Assembly (NCBI GenBank): GCA_020633075.1
Contig: JACKEI010000001.1
Coordinates: 1,116,001-1,180,000 of the forward strand
Length of the DNA stretch: 64,000 bases
Source: Sandaracinaceae bacterium
GTDB taxonomy: Bacteria; Myxococcota_A; Polyangia; Polyangiales; Houyiibacteriaceae
Direction of reading: 5' to 3'
Both the position numbers and the translations under genes were made by a program. Shown one piece after another: positions 10,301 through 18,021 of this stretch. Under the pieces are notes generated by a model. It ran no database searches and was not told the DNA's origin. It worked only from the letters and a program-made list of their open reading frames with translations. How positions within the stretch are numbered: position 1 is the stretch's first letter; every line of letters begins with the position of its first letter.

Positions 10301-13300
10301 CATCGACGCCCTCGAGGCGGTGGTGCTCGAAGACGAGCGGCACGCGGAGGCCTACGCCAAGCTGGAGTCCCTCTACGCGCGCGCCGACCGGCACGCGGAC
10401 CTGGCGGCCATCTTGGAGCGGCAGCTCGAGGTGGGCGCGGGCGACCGGGTCGCGTTGCACTACCGGCTTGGCAAGGTGCAGGTGGAGTCCCTGGACGACC
10501 CCTACACGGGCATGGAGAACCTGGAGAAGGCTCTCAAGCTCGACGGAAACCACGAGCCCAGCATCGCGATGCTGCGGACGCTGATGGGCACGGAGGAGCA
10601 CAGCGGCGCTGCGGCGCGCATTCTGGAGCCCGTGTATCTCGCCCGCATGGAGTGGCCCAACGTCCGGGCCGCGCTCGAGGCGCGGCTCGCCAGCGAGCAC
10701 GAGCTCGAGGCCCGCAAGAGCCTGCTTGGGCGCATGGGACAGCTGCACGAGGACTACCTCGAAGACCTGGACGGCGCGCTCGAGGCGTACGCACGCCTGT
10801 TCAACGAGGACCCGCGCGACCGGAGTGTGTGGGACACGCTCACGCGGATGACCAACGTGCTCGACGGGTGGGAGCGCTTGGGCGACATCTACGCGGGCGC
10901 CCTCGATGACGTGTCCGTCGACGACGAGGACACCGCCGAGCTGTGCGTCACCACGGCCCGCATCTTCGACGAGCGTCGCGCCGACCCAACGCGCGCGGCC
11001 GGCTACTTCGCGCGCGCCCTCCGCTTCGACCCGACCCGCGCCGACCTCTTCGCGGCGCTCGAGTCCGTGTACCAGCGCACCAGCCAGTGGGAGCCGCTGC
11101 TCCAGCTCTATCGCGAGCGCATCGATCTCGCTGACAGCGACGCGGAGCGCGTGGACGTGCTGCATCGCGCCGCCGAGGTGACCGAGACCAAGCTGGAGGA
11201 CGCGGCCGGGGCTACGGAGCTCTACCGCGAGATCATCGAGGTAGCCCCCGACGACGCGCGCGCGGTCGCGGCGGTCGACCGCCTGCTCGGTGCGGCCAAC
11301 CAGTACCAAGAGCTGGCGGACCACTTGCGTTTCCGCATCGACGCGGCGCTGGGCACCCCCGAAGAGGCCTCCCTCCGGCACCGCCTCGGTGTCCTGCAGG
11401 CGACCAAGCTGGAGGACCTCCAGGGCGCCATCGACACCTTCGAAGAGGTGCTGCGCACGGACCCGACGCACGCCGCCACGGTCAGCGAGCTCGAGCAGCT
11501 GGTCATGAACGAGGAGCACCAGCGTCGCATCACGGAGGTGCTCGAGCCCATCTACCGTCAGCAGGATCAGTGGCGCAAGCTCATCGCCATCCTGGAGGCG
11601 CAGGCCAGCCTCGCCGAGACCCCCGAGGACGCCGAGCGCATCCTCGGTGAGGTGGCCACGCTGCACGAGACCCGCGGCGGCGACAGCGCCATGGCCCTCG
11701 AGGCCTGGGGCCGCGCCTTCGCGGCCGCACCTCACTCCACGGAGGCGCGCGCGCAGATCGACAGGCTGGCCGAGCAGGTTTCGGACTGGGGGCAGGCGGT
11801 GGCCGCCTACGAGCGGGCCATCGAGGCCTCGGAGGATCCCACCAACGTCGGCGAGCTGCTCGCGGCGCTGGCGCGCATCCAGGACGAGAAGCTCGGCGAC
11901 CCGCGCGCGGCCATCACCACGTACGAGCGCTTGGTCGAGCACGACCCCGACAGCAGCGACGCGCTCAACATGCTCGAGGGTCTCCACACCATGGTGGGCG
12001 ACTGGACCGGCATGGTCGAGGTGCTCAACAAGAAGACCGAGCGCAGCTTCGATCCCATGGAGCGCGCCGAGTTCCTGCGACGGGCGGGCTCCGTGCTCGA
12101 GGAGCTGCTGGCAAACCCCGCAGGCGCCATCGAGTCCTACACGCGCGCCACGGTGGAGGACCCCAACGACGCCGCCGCGTACGAGTCCCTGGACCTGCTC
12201 TACACCAAGGCCAACAAGTTCGCCGAGCTGAGCGAGGTGTTGGCCCGACGGGTCGAGGTCGAGGAAGACCCCGAGCTGAAGATCGAGCTCGGCCTCCGCC
12301 TGGCGCAGCTCGAAGAGACTCAGCTCTCGCGCCCGCAGCAGGCAATCGACGCCCTCTTGGGGGTGCTCTCGTTGCAGGACGCGCACCCGGACGCGACGCT
12401 CAGCCTGGCGCGCCTGTACGAGCGGCAGGCCATGTGGCCGGAGCTGCTGGACACCCTACGCGTTCAGGCAGAACAGGCGCACGCGCCCGAGCTGAAGGTG
12501 GGGTTCGTCTACCGCGCGGGCTCGGTGCTCGAGCGCGAGCTGGACGACGTCTTCGAAGCCCTCGAGATGTATCGCGCGGCCCTGGAGATCGACCCCGCGC
12601 ACGAGCCCTCGCTCACCGCGCTGACGCGCATCTCGCACCTGGCGGACTACCGTGAGCAAGCGGCGGAGGTCCTCGAGCCTCTGCTCCGTGCCCAGGGGCG
12701 TCACGACGGTCTGGCGGAGCTGCTGCGCCTGCGCGCAGACGGGACCAGCGACCCCTTCGAGAAGAAGGCCTTCTTGCGCCAACTCGCCGAGACGCACGAG
12801 GTCGGTCGGTCGGACGCGGCCGCTGCGCTCGAGAGCTTGCGGCAGGCGCTCACGGAGGACTCCAGCGACGAGGACATCCAGAACGACATCGAGCGCCTGG
12901 TCGCCCAGCTGGGCAAGTGGGGCGCGGCGGCCGACACGTTCGCGGCCCGCGCCGCGGCGTCGCTCGACCCCCAGGTCGCGCGCGGGCTCTTCGTCCGGAC
13001 GGCGCGCATCGCGGAGACGCAGCTCGGCGACGACACACGCGCGGTGGGCGCGATTCAGCGCGCGGTGGAGCAGGTTGGCGACGAGCCCGAGCTGCTCGCC
13101 ACCCTGGACCGCCTGCATGAGAAGACCGAGAACTGGAGCGCCCTCGGCGAGGTGCTCGAGCGACGGATCTCGTCCGCGGACGATCCCCAAGAGCGCGTTG
13201 CCCTGCTGCTGCGCCTCGGAGCGCTGCGCAACGAGCGCTTCCAGGACCTGCGCGGCGCGTTCGCGGCCTACCAGGAGGTCGTCGAAGCCGAGCCTGGGAA

Positions 13301-15554
13301 CCAAGCTGCGCTCGCGGTCCTCGAGACCCTCACGGACAACCCCGGCCTCGCCATGGACGTGGTCGAGGTGCTCGACGTGGCGTACCGCGCCGAGGGGCGC
13401 AACGACAAGGTGCTCGAGCTCTACGACATCCGCATTCGCCTGGCGGACACCGACGGCGAGCGCGTCCGCATGCTGCAAGACGCGGCGGTCATCTGGGAGA
13501 ACGACCTGGGGGACACACAGCGCGCCCTCGCGTCCATGCGTCGCGCGTTCGAGATCGACCCGCGGGACACGCTGCTGTCCGCCGAGGTGGAGCGACTGGC
13601 CGAGGCCTCGGGCGCTTGGGAGTCCCTGCGTGGCATGGTCGAGACGGTCAGCAAGAGCGGTGACCTGGACGGCATGATGGTGCGCGACCTCAACGTCCGC
13701 GCCGCCGGTTGGTACCGCGATCGGCTCGGGGATGCGGCCGCCGCCGAGGCCTGCTTGCGGGTCGCGATTCGCGCGGACGCGGAGGCCCTCGACGCCCACG
13801 CGCAGCTGGTGGAGCTGCTCCGTGCGGGGCAGCGCAACGCCGACCTCATCCCAGCGCTGCGCGCATGGGCCGAGGCCGACATGGACGAGTTCGCGAAGAA
13901 GGACCGCCTGAGGGAGGCCTCGTCCCTCGCCGCAGCGGCCGGCGACACGGACACCGCGTCGGCCTGTCTGGTCCACATCCTGGACATCGACCCCACGGAC
14001 CCCGACGCCCTCGACGGCCTCATCGACATCCGCACGGTGCAGGAGCAGTGGCCCGAGGTGGTGCAGCTGCTCGCCAAGCGCGTGGAGGTCGAGGCCGATC
14101 CCGGCACCCGCATGGCGCTGCGTCGCAAGCTGGCGGAGCTGTACGCGGGCCCGCTGCAAGACACGCAGAAGGCCACCCTGGCCTACGAGGAGCTGCTCGA
14201 GGAGGACCCGACCGCGCTCTCCACCATCGACTCGCTGGAGGAGCTCTACACCGCAGACGAGCGCTGGAACTCGCTGCGGGAGCTCATCGAGCGCCGGCTC
14301 GACTTGGCCGAGACCACCGAAGACCGCATCAGCGCCCGCGTACGCATGGCGCGGCTCGACGAGCAGGCCTTCGGTCGGCGCGGTGACGCCCTGGAGCAGC
14401 TCCAGAACATCCTCGAGATCGACCCCAACCACGTCGAGGCGCTGGACGAGATGGAGCGCTTGTTGGGGCTCGAAGAGCGCTGGGAGGACGTGGCCGAGAT
14501 CCTGGAGCGGCGCAGCAGCACCGAGTCCGACCCCGGACGCCTGGTGGCGCTGCTCACGCGTCTCGCCGATGTCCGCGCCGAGCGGCTGGAGGATGCTGCG
14601 GGGGCCATCGCGGCCCACGACCGGATCCTCGCGCAGCAGCCTGCCCACGAGCCGAGCTTGCGCGCCAGGGTGGCGCTCTTCGATCGCTCCGGCGACAAGG
14701 CGGCCACGGCCGACGCCCTGGACCGGCTGCTGCCCGTGCTGGAGGGAGCCGAGGCTCTCGCCACGACGCTGCGGGTCGCGGAACTCGCGGAGCAGGACCT
14801 GGGCGACCTCGCGCGCGCCGAGGCCATGCTGCGCCAAGCCGACGCGCTGGATGCGTCGGGTGACGCCCGCAAGCGCCTCCGCAAGCACCTCGAGACACAC
14901 GGGAAGCACGTCGCGCTGGCGCAGTTCCTGGCCGAGAGCGCCGACCGTGAGACGGACGACAAGAAGCGCGTGGCTCTGTTCAAGGAGATCGCTGCGCTCT
15001 ACACGGACAAGCTCGGCGACGCCGGGAGCGGGGCCACCTACCTCGAGCGCGCGGCGGAGCTCAACCCCGAGGACCGCGACGTGCTCCTGCCGCTCTGCGA
15101 CCTCTACATCCAGGCCGGTCGCCAGGCCGACGCGGTGCCCGTCCTGCAGCAGATCATCGCCAGCTTCGGCGGCCGCCGCAGCAAGGAGCTGGCGGCCTTC
15201 CACCATCGCCTGGGCAAGGCCCTGGACGGCATGGGTGACCAGGCGGGCGCGATGGAGCAGTACGACGCGGCCTTCCGCATCGATCTCACCAACGTCAGCA
15301 TCCTCAAGGACCTGGGCATCCTGACGCACCGCAACGGGGACTTCGATCGCGCTCAGAAGACCTTCCGCGCGCTGCTGCTCCAGAAGCTGCAGCCGGAGGA
15401 CGGGCTCACCAAGGCGGACGTTTACTTCTACTTGGGCGACATCTCGCACCAGCAGGGGGAGGCCTCGAAGGCCATCTCCATGCTCGAGCGCGCGGTGGCC
15501 GAAGACTCCTCGCACGAGCGGGCGGCGACGCTGCTGGCCACTCTCAAGAGCTGA
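4353..15554 (+). CDS. Giant tetratricopeptide-repeat protein (3,733 aa)
   Basis: An 11.2-kb gene coding almost entirely for helical repeats. The repeat unit is about 72 residues, two TPR-type helical hairpins. Two consecutive units near residue 480 are both exactly 72 residues, each starting with AL..L...Y and containing W..L..VL, ER..L, and AI..W..VL..DP. By length this gives about 50 units, an enormous alpha-solenoid. There is no signal peptide and no membrane segment, so it is predicted cytoplasmic. The composition is acidic, rich in Ala, Leu, Glu, Asp and Arg. The ATG at 4353 is preceded by a clear AGGAGA ribosome-binding site. TPR solenoids bind proteins, so a scaffold role is likely, but the partner is unknown. 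An aminotransferase gene starts 3 nt downstream and is probably co-transcribed. Confidence 0.93.
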   Translation: MSALTVSNYLGNLQDNPHDAAAYEGLKEAVASKDPARLGEAPLRLIELARGRHEQRGEHQAAAWLIDVEIGMSDDDPDFQLALLKELGRLRAEELMDTAGAIEAFSLAQSLREEDDTAEQIEQLEAAEKSWREIADRFIAEAEDASDPSLKASMLVRAAALSWQFRKKGRAKEVDTLFAQALEAEPGNTRAARLFGITLRDRKKFDALGPMLMNTAENARNRDEKVSLYIHAARVFERETSDRDNAAICYERVLDFTPGQPDALTFLVEYFTEKEQWDHLVALYEDSLRSRQKLESEQGILIQLAMVHWRIRNSPEEAEPYFARLRKTDPTNPGMLTFYREYLKSDDPRLLTILSDAQRVAGEGQKLMLALELARSAQQGEHTERAIDAWKAVQRLEPSNLEAVEALRDLYRKGEKWNALVEVMRAEVDALDSSDLEQASRKLATLREMVHIYRDHLKLDVMVINTYNAILAEAPEDAEALEALAATYESMGRWNDLIRVLTQRADASQDTSERVALYSRVASLWIERFANYNQATKPLESVLELDPDNRGALAQLKDIYSKKRAWASLYDVLKKEGSLASDPAVRLAGRIELAQIAGERLHKHADAIALWKEVLAEAPDTPGALDALEKLAEREKDWDSLADVLERRIDEAADDAERIKLLQKLGPIHSDHRGDPAGAARAWQRVLVIEPKNGRALRTLREAFIGARDWAGLESLYAEANDWEGLVEVLGNAADRTDDVELKKELSFRAAHLYENQIGEPHRAFRNYERVLSVDSENVQAATALAPIYEKEEKWPRLVGLLELLARNSDTSADGGAERLSLLERLRILCLTQLGDTAAAFRHAAEAYRLAPADADTRTAVAETAERAGAYAPLLELYRERVAAPDIDAGEKTELRRRIASVAGEKLGATGEAIVELKQILAEDPRDVEALDVLGRLYRVEGKSAELRELYDHRLAHTEAPSERWVLLTEVAELEEHLLEQPDAAAARYRAILEIDPMDADSLRALDRLASAAGRWEEVSAMLERRRELAEAGSSEAGQLALRHADVLRTFLARPAEAVEAYAVALKADPGNEACVRGLEALLEADDGTLALRLGRVLEPAYTRKGEFKKVNDILERRLAAATDEEEIRTLRLRLAELAATELGDADGAYRALEAAFLDRPSDVELWDRLAGAAEQAGKHEELAVAYSTAIEAGGLGNMDVLDLSRRTADLYEIVLNRPDSAEPFHKRVLSDDPVNERSFVALKELYTNRERWDDLQALYRNRIAETIDAEQKRELLLQVCFLFEELLEDFPKAIQYYQEVLELTPDHAPTRKALDRLYRKTDRYRDLAALRREDLDRASGAERIDITFELGEIAETRLDQPVQAVDYYEQVLLDAPTHMRAQEALERLMTEPSQRQRVASILEPLYSEQGAYPQLVRALEVQLEDVRDAGARVALLTRIGEVNEERLQDVDRAFGAYARAVEADPSERGIREVLARLATIRDAQRERAAVLERAIESVNEPYLSGELLLEVARLWDEEEGDPANAERAYQRLIAVDPENPDNVIPASQALERIHLGAENYGALADDLRRQIRFEHDVEQRGGLLVRLAELLETTLNDRRGAIDAHREQLENAPDDVNALRALERLYETESQWQNLVGVLQNRDALTDDPDEQRVIARRVGEVYALRLGDLDNAIVAYNDVLGRFGADAAAYDALVKLYTETEKWDDLLEVREQQLELVSEPADMAELRFAAAELMRLRTQQVDRAIEAYGEVLATVPGHAGAINALEEIVTDPDGHARVEAARVLVPHYQANALYAELINGLEVVAESDDPVERLEALRQAAEVAEIGVSDTTQAFGLMGRAVRAGVAEDDLGAMVSDYGRLAEKSEQWAPYVATLRDVAPDIMDGDLQVNVMMTIAAAARDRLADIDMARLYYRRVLEQRPDYGAALDALQVLQAEAGDYVALLETLRRKTEVAETPTERVALLLEQARISEEALEDVRSAIDALEAVVLEDERHAEAYAKLESLYARADRHADLAAILERQLEVGAGDRVALHYRLGKVQVESLDDPYTGMENLEKALKLDGNHEPSIAMLRTLMGTEEHSGAAARILEPVYLARMEWPNVRAALEARLASEHELEARKSLLGRMGQLHEDYLEDLDGALEAYARLFNEDPRDRSVWDTLTRMTNVLDGWERLGDIYAGALDDVSVDDEDTAELCVTTARIFDERRADPTRAAGYFARALRFDPTRADLFAALESVYQRTSQWEPLLQLYRERIDLADSDAERVDVLHRAAEVTETKLEDAAGATELYREIIEVAPDDARAVAAVDRLLGAANQYQELADHLRFRIDAALGTPEEASLRHRLGVLQATKLEDLQGAIDTFEEVLRTDPTHAATVSELEQLVMNEEHQRRITEVLEPIYRQQDQWRKLIAILEAQASLAETPEDAERILGEVATLHETRGGDSAMALEAWGRAFAAAPHSTEARAQIDRLAEQVSDWGQAVAAYERAIEASEDPTNVGELLAALARIQDEKLGDPRAAITTYERLVEHDPDSSDALNMLEGLHTMVGDWTGMVEVLNKKTERSFDPMERAEFLRRAGSVLEELLANPAGAIESYTRATVEDPNDAAAYESLDLLYTKANKFAELSEVLARRVEVEEDPELKIELGLRLAQLEETQLSRPQQAIDALLGVLSLQDAHPDATLSLARLYERQAMWPELLDTLRVQAEQAHAPELKVGFVYRAGSVLERELDDVFEALEMYRAALEIDPAHEPSLTALTRISHLADYREQAAEVLEPLLRAQGRHDGLAELLRLRADGTSDPFEKKAFLRQLAETHEVGRSDAAAALESLRQALTEDSSDEDIQNDIERLVAQLGKWGAAADTFAARAAASLDPQVARGLFVRTARIAETQLGDDTRAVGAIQRAVEQVGDEPELLATLDRLHEKTENWSALGEVLERRISSADDPQERVALLLRLGALRNERFQDLRGAFAAYQEVVEAEPGNQAALAVLETLTDNPGLAMDVVEVLDVAYRAEGRNDKVLELYDIRIRLADTDGERVRMLQDAAVIWENDLGDTQRALASMRRAFEIDPRDTLLSAEVERLAEASGAWESLRGMVETVSKSGDLDGMMVRDLNVRAAGWYRDRLGDAAAAEACLRVAIRADAEALDAHAQLVELLRAGQRNADLIPALRAWAEADMDEFAKKDRLREASSLAAAAGDTDTASACLVHILDIDPTDPDALDGLIDIRTVQEQWPEVVQLLAKRVEVEADPGTRMALRRKLAELYAGPLQDTQKATLAYEELLEEDPTALSTIDSLEELYTADERWNSLRELIERRLDLAETTEDRISARVRMARLDEQAFGRRGDALEQLQNILEIDPNHVEALDEMERLLGLEERWEDVAEILERRSSTESDPGRLVALLTRLADVRAERLEDAAGAIAAHDRILAQQPAHEPSLRARVALFDRSGDKAATADALDRLLPVLEGAEALATTLRVAELAEQDLGDLARAEAMLRQADALDASGDARKRLRKHLETHGKHVALAQFLAESADRETDDKKRVALFKEIAALYTDKLGDAGSGATYLERAAELNPEDRDVLLPLCDLYIQAGRQADAVPVLQQIIASFGGRRSKELAAFHHRLGKALDGMGDQAGAMEQYDAAFRIDLTNVSILKDLGILTHRNGDFDRAQKTFRALLLQKLQPEDGLTKADVYFYLGDISHQQGEASKAISMLERAVAEDSSHERAATLLATLKS
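4353..15554 (+). repeat. Tandem ~216-bp coding repeats (72-aa double-TPR units)
   Basis: The coding sequence is a long tandem array of degenerate units of about 216 bp. Each encodes AL..LE.LY....W..L..VLE.R, then a variable segment, then ER..LL.R.A.L....L.D...A..AY..VL..DP. The units are diverged at the DNA level rather than identical copies, so the array looks old, maintained by selection on the fold rather than by recent duplication. Confidence 0.8.
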
Positions 15555-15557
15555 GGC

Positions 15558-16448
15558 ATGGCCACGGTCGTCTCCATCAACGGGGAGATCTTCGCGGAGA
15601 CGGACGCGAAGATCTCGGTCTTCGATCGCGGCTTTCTGTACGGCGACAGCGTGTTCGAGGTGTATCGCACCTACGACGGAATCCCGTTCGCCGAGACCGA
15701 GCACCTCGAGCGCCTCGCGCGCTCGGCCGCGCGCCTGCTGATTCCCCTGCCGGTCTCCCTCGCCCGCTTGGCGGAGGAGGCGACGGCCGCGCATCGCGCC
15801 TCTGGCAATGACGACAGCTACCTGCGGGTGGTGGTCACGCGCGGGAGCGGCCCGCTCACCTACGACCTCACGACGGCGAAAGACCCCACGCGCGTCATCA
15901 TCGTCGCCCCCGTGCCCACCGTGCCGGAGTCGCACTACCGTGACGGCGTGTCGGTGCGCGTCATGCAGGTCTCCCGGCCAACTGACGACCCGCAGGCGGC
16001 AGGGGTCAAGGCCTCGAACTACCTGGCCAACCTCTTGGCCGTGCACGAGGCCAAGCAGGCGGGCGCCCACGAGGCGATCATCACCGGGCGGGGCGGGGAG
16101 GTGCTGGAAGGCGCGAGCTCGAACATCTTCGTCGTGCGCGGCGGCCGGCTGCGCACCCCGCGCGCCGAGGCCGGCATTCTAGCCGGTATCACGCGGGCCA
16201 CGGTGCTCGAGGCTGCCCGCACCATTGGTCTCCCGGTCGACGAAGAGGCGCTGTTTCCTGGGGATCTCTACGATGCGGACGAGGTCTTCATCACCAGCAG
16301 CATCCGCGAGGTCGTGCCCGTCGTGAAGGTGGACGACCGTGTCATCGCGGGTGGGCGCCCCGGTCCCGTGGCCGGGCAGCTTCATCGCGCGTACCGCGAG
16401 GTGGTCCGGGCGCGGACCGAAGCGGGCCGCAGCAACGCTTCGCGTTAG
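15558..16448 (+). CDS. Class IV aminotransferase (branched-chain or D-amino acid type)
   Basis: A 296-residue PLP-dependent fold-type IV enzyme. The N-terminal strand has the FDRGFLYGDSVFE motif common to IlvE, D-amino acid aminotransferase and aminodeoxychorismate lyase. The PLP lysine is K151 in GVKASNYLANLLA, and a cofactor-binding Glu/Ser-Asn stretch (GEVLEGASSNIF) and AGITRATVLE follow at the expected spacing. The length is normal for the family. Substrate choice between branched-chain L-amino acids, D-amino acids and ADC cannot be settled from motifs, though RTYDG and the KASNYL context fit IlvE/DAAT better than PabC. It starts 3 nt after the giant TPR gene, so the two probably share a transcript. 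Confidence 0.9.
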   Translation: MATVVSINGEIFAETDAKISVFDRGFLYGDSVFEVYRTYDGIPFAETEHLERLARSAARLLIPLPVSLARLAEEATAAHRASGNDDSYLRVVVTRGSGPLTYDLTTAKDPTRVIIVAPVPTVPESHYRDGVSVRVMQVSRPTDDPQAAGVKASNYLANLLAVHEAKQAGAHEAIITGRGGEVLEGASSNIFVVRGGRLRTPRAEAGILAGITRATVLEAARTIGLPVDEEALFPGDLYDADEVFITSSIREVVPVVKVDDRVIAGGRPGPVAGQLHRAYREVVRARTEAGRSNASR

Positions 16449-16456
16449 GAATCCAC

Positions 16457-16485
16457 TTGCTCGATTGGGGCATGCCCGCTACAAC
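16457..16485 (+). promoter_or_regulatory. Sigma-70-like promoter of the 42-aa gene
   Basis: The -35 box TTGCTC (16457-16462) and -10 box TACAAC (16480-16485) are separated by exactly 17 bp. The -10 box ends 7 nt before the ATG at 16493, so the transcript would begin at or next to the start codon. Confidence 0.6.
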
Positions 16486-16492
16486 GCGCCCC

Positions 16493-16621
16493 ATGTCCGC
16501 CTCCAGCAAGACCAAGACCCGCCGCAACAACAAGACCACGAAGATGGGTCGCGCGCGTAAGAAGCAGCTCGAAAAGAAGGGCACCACCCCGAAGTTCCCG
16601 GTTCACCCCGAGTCGAAGTAG
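16493..16621 (+). CDS. Small lysine/arginine-rich protein, 42 aa
   Basis: A 42-residue, very basic protein beginning MSASSKTKTRRNNK and ending TTPKFPVHPESK, with a GRARKKQLEKKG core. It has no hydrophobic segment and no Cys. The composition suggests a nucleic-acid- or ribosome-binding peptide. From memory, similar short KTKTRR...GRARK proteins occur in other Myxococcota genomes without a named function, but this is unchecked. A well-spaced -35/-10 promoter ends 7 nt before the ATG and there is no ribosome-binding site, so translation may start on a leaderless mRNA. It lies alone between the aminotransferase and a convergent protease gene. About 165 bp follow without a gene; they hold a 12-bp direct repeat (16649-16660 and 16717-16728) of unknown meaning. 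Confidence 0.7.
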   Translation: MSASSKTKTRRNNKTTKMGRARKKQLEKKGTTPKFPVHPESK

Positions 16622-16786
16622 CCGTATCGGCTTCCTCGTGCTCGTGGACCCCGTGAGGTCGCCCAACGTGGCGTCCGGGCGGGGTTTCTCCGTTCCGTCT
16701 CGGGCTGGGGTCTATGCCCCGTGAGGTCTTCGCAGGCACGGCATGGGCACGGTCACGGGGTCTCGGCGCGGAGCTCGCGCCCGCGC

Positions 16787-17968
16787 TCAATGTAGCGTGT
16801 GGGTCTCGTCGCCGACACGCACGACCGGCACCGCACCGTCACTGCTGGCGGCCTCCTGGCGAAGAGGCGTGGGGTCGGAGCCCTCGCCCTCGGCGGCGTT
16901 CAGCAGCGGTGCCGTGGGCACCACCCACACCGCCTGACGCGCCCGGAGGGTCTCGATCAGCTCGCGCAGCCTCTCCGCGCGTTCCTGGGCCTCGCGGCGC
17001 GCCATGGCGGCCAGCAGGTCTCGCGCGCGGCGCCGGCGACGCAGGTATGCGATGGGCAGCAGCAGGGCGGCCAGGGTCCACGCGACGCCTCCGCCCAGCA
17101 GCAGCGGGAAGAGCCTGTTTCTGGAGCTCAGGTCGGCGATCCACTCTCGCTCGAGCTCCGCGGGGCGCATGTAGTACGCGTGCTCGAGCGCGTCCGCAAA
17201 GGTGGCTCCCGTGCGCAGCTCGCGCACCAAGCGGCGCAGCTTCACGGTCCCGCGCGGATCGTCCAGTAAGAAGCGCACGATGTCGGCGCTCTGGGCGTAG
17301 GCGAGGTCCACGTCGTACGCGCGCGTCGGAAAGCGCTCCGACAGCTCGCGCAGCGGGATGCGCTCGGAGCCGTAGGTGGCACGCATCAGGACCTTGGCGC
17401 GCTCGAACGAGAGCTCTCCAGCTTGTTGAATGGCCAAGCCCTCCGCGAACCAGCGCGGGACGGGATTGCCTTGCACCGCGCGGAAGAGCGCGAGGTGTGA
17501 CAGCTCGTGCACCAGCACCTTCTGGATGTCCGGTGGTTCCACGCCGTGAGGCGCGGTGAACGTCAGCAGCACGAGACCGAGCGCGGGGTAGGTGACCCCG
17601 GCCGCGTACTCGGGAGGCGGCAGCCCCACGGGAGCGAGCGCGCGCATCTCGTCGGCGTTGCGGGCCACGCGGATGGTCATGCGGCTGTCCAGGGCCTCGC
17701 CGAGGTCCGTCTCGATGGCGTCCCAGGCGGGTCGCCAGGCTGCGATGAGCTCGCGCGTGGGCTCCGTGGCCTGCGTGGGGTAGTCCCACGTGACCGTCCC
17801 GACTACTTCGCGCGTGTAGTCAGCAGGCGTGTCGGGCAGCGCTCCCGCGCCCTCCGGGATCTCGAGCACCGTGTCGGCCGGGCCGCTGAGGTCCTGGGCG
17901 CCGGCCGGGCGTGGGGACCAGGCGAGGGCGGTCGAGACGATGAGCAGAACTCCGGGCAGCCAGCGCAT
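16787..17968 (-). CDS. Gluzincin-type (peptidase MA-like) membrane metalloprotease
   Basis: A 393-residue exported protein. It has a signal peptide (MRWLPGVLLIVSTALAWSPR, then AGAQ as likely cleavage site). The zinc site is HELSHLALF, with the third ligand Glu about 19 residues on in PRWFAEGLA, the HExxH...E arrangement of MA-clan gluzincins. A single membrane helix near residues 300-320 (LLLGGGVAWTLAALLLPIAYL) is followed by RRRRRAR and a cytoplasmic, charged, coiled tail with QEAQERAERLRELIETLRAR character. The protease domain is thus predicted to face the periplasm. The start at 17968 is chosen for the signal peptide and for TAGGCT 7 nt upstream. It lies 53 bp downstream of truA. Physiological substrate unknown. 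Confidence 0.8.
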   Translation of the reverse strand: MRWLPGVLLIVSTALAWSPRPAGAQDLSGPADTVLEIPEGAGALPDTPADYTREVVGTVTWDYPTQATEPTRELIAAWRPAWDAIETDLGEALDSRMTIRVARNADEMRALAPVGLPPPEYAAGVTYPALGLVLLTFTAPHGVEPPDIQKVLVHELSHLALFRAVQGNPVPRWFAEGLAIQQAGELSFERAKVLMRATYGSERIPLRELSERFPTRAYDVDLAYAQSADIVRFLLDDPRGTVKLRRLVRELRTGATFADALEHAYYMRPAELEREWIADLSSRNRLFPLLLGGGVAWTLAALLLPIAYLRRRRRARDLLAAMARREAQERAERLRELIETLRARQAVWVVPTAPLLNAAEGEGSDPTPLRQEAASSDGAVPVVRVGDETHTLH

Positions 17969-17975
17969 GGGCTTC

Positions 17976-17981
17976 AGCCTA
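17976..17981 (-). promoter_or_regulatory. Candidate -10 box for the gluzincin protease gene
   Basis: TAGGCT on the minus strand lies 7 nt before the ATG at 17968. There is no Shine-Dalgarno sequence and no clear -35 box. It belongs to the leaderless-type start pattern of the window. Confidence 0.35.
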
Positions 17982-18021
17982 AGCACTACGCGCCAGAGAT
18001 GCATGCGGCCCGTTGGCTGGG

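Noticed and set aside
4236..16070. Very long open frames antisense to the giant TPR gene (over 1,000 codons each)
   Set aside because: They mirror the TPR codon bias in a GC-rich sequence, have low-complexity Arg/Leu/Val-rich products, and show no domain or start signal.
16649..16728. 12-bp direct repeat CCCCGTGAGGTC
   Set aside because: Two copies 68 bp apart, with no matching element, mobile gene or regulatory context.
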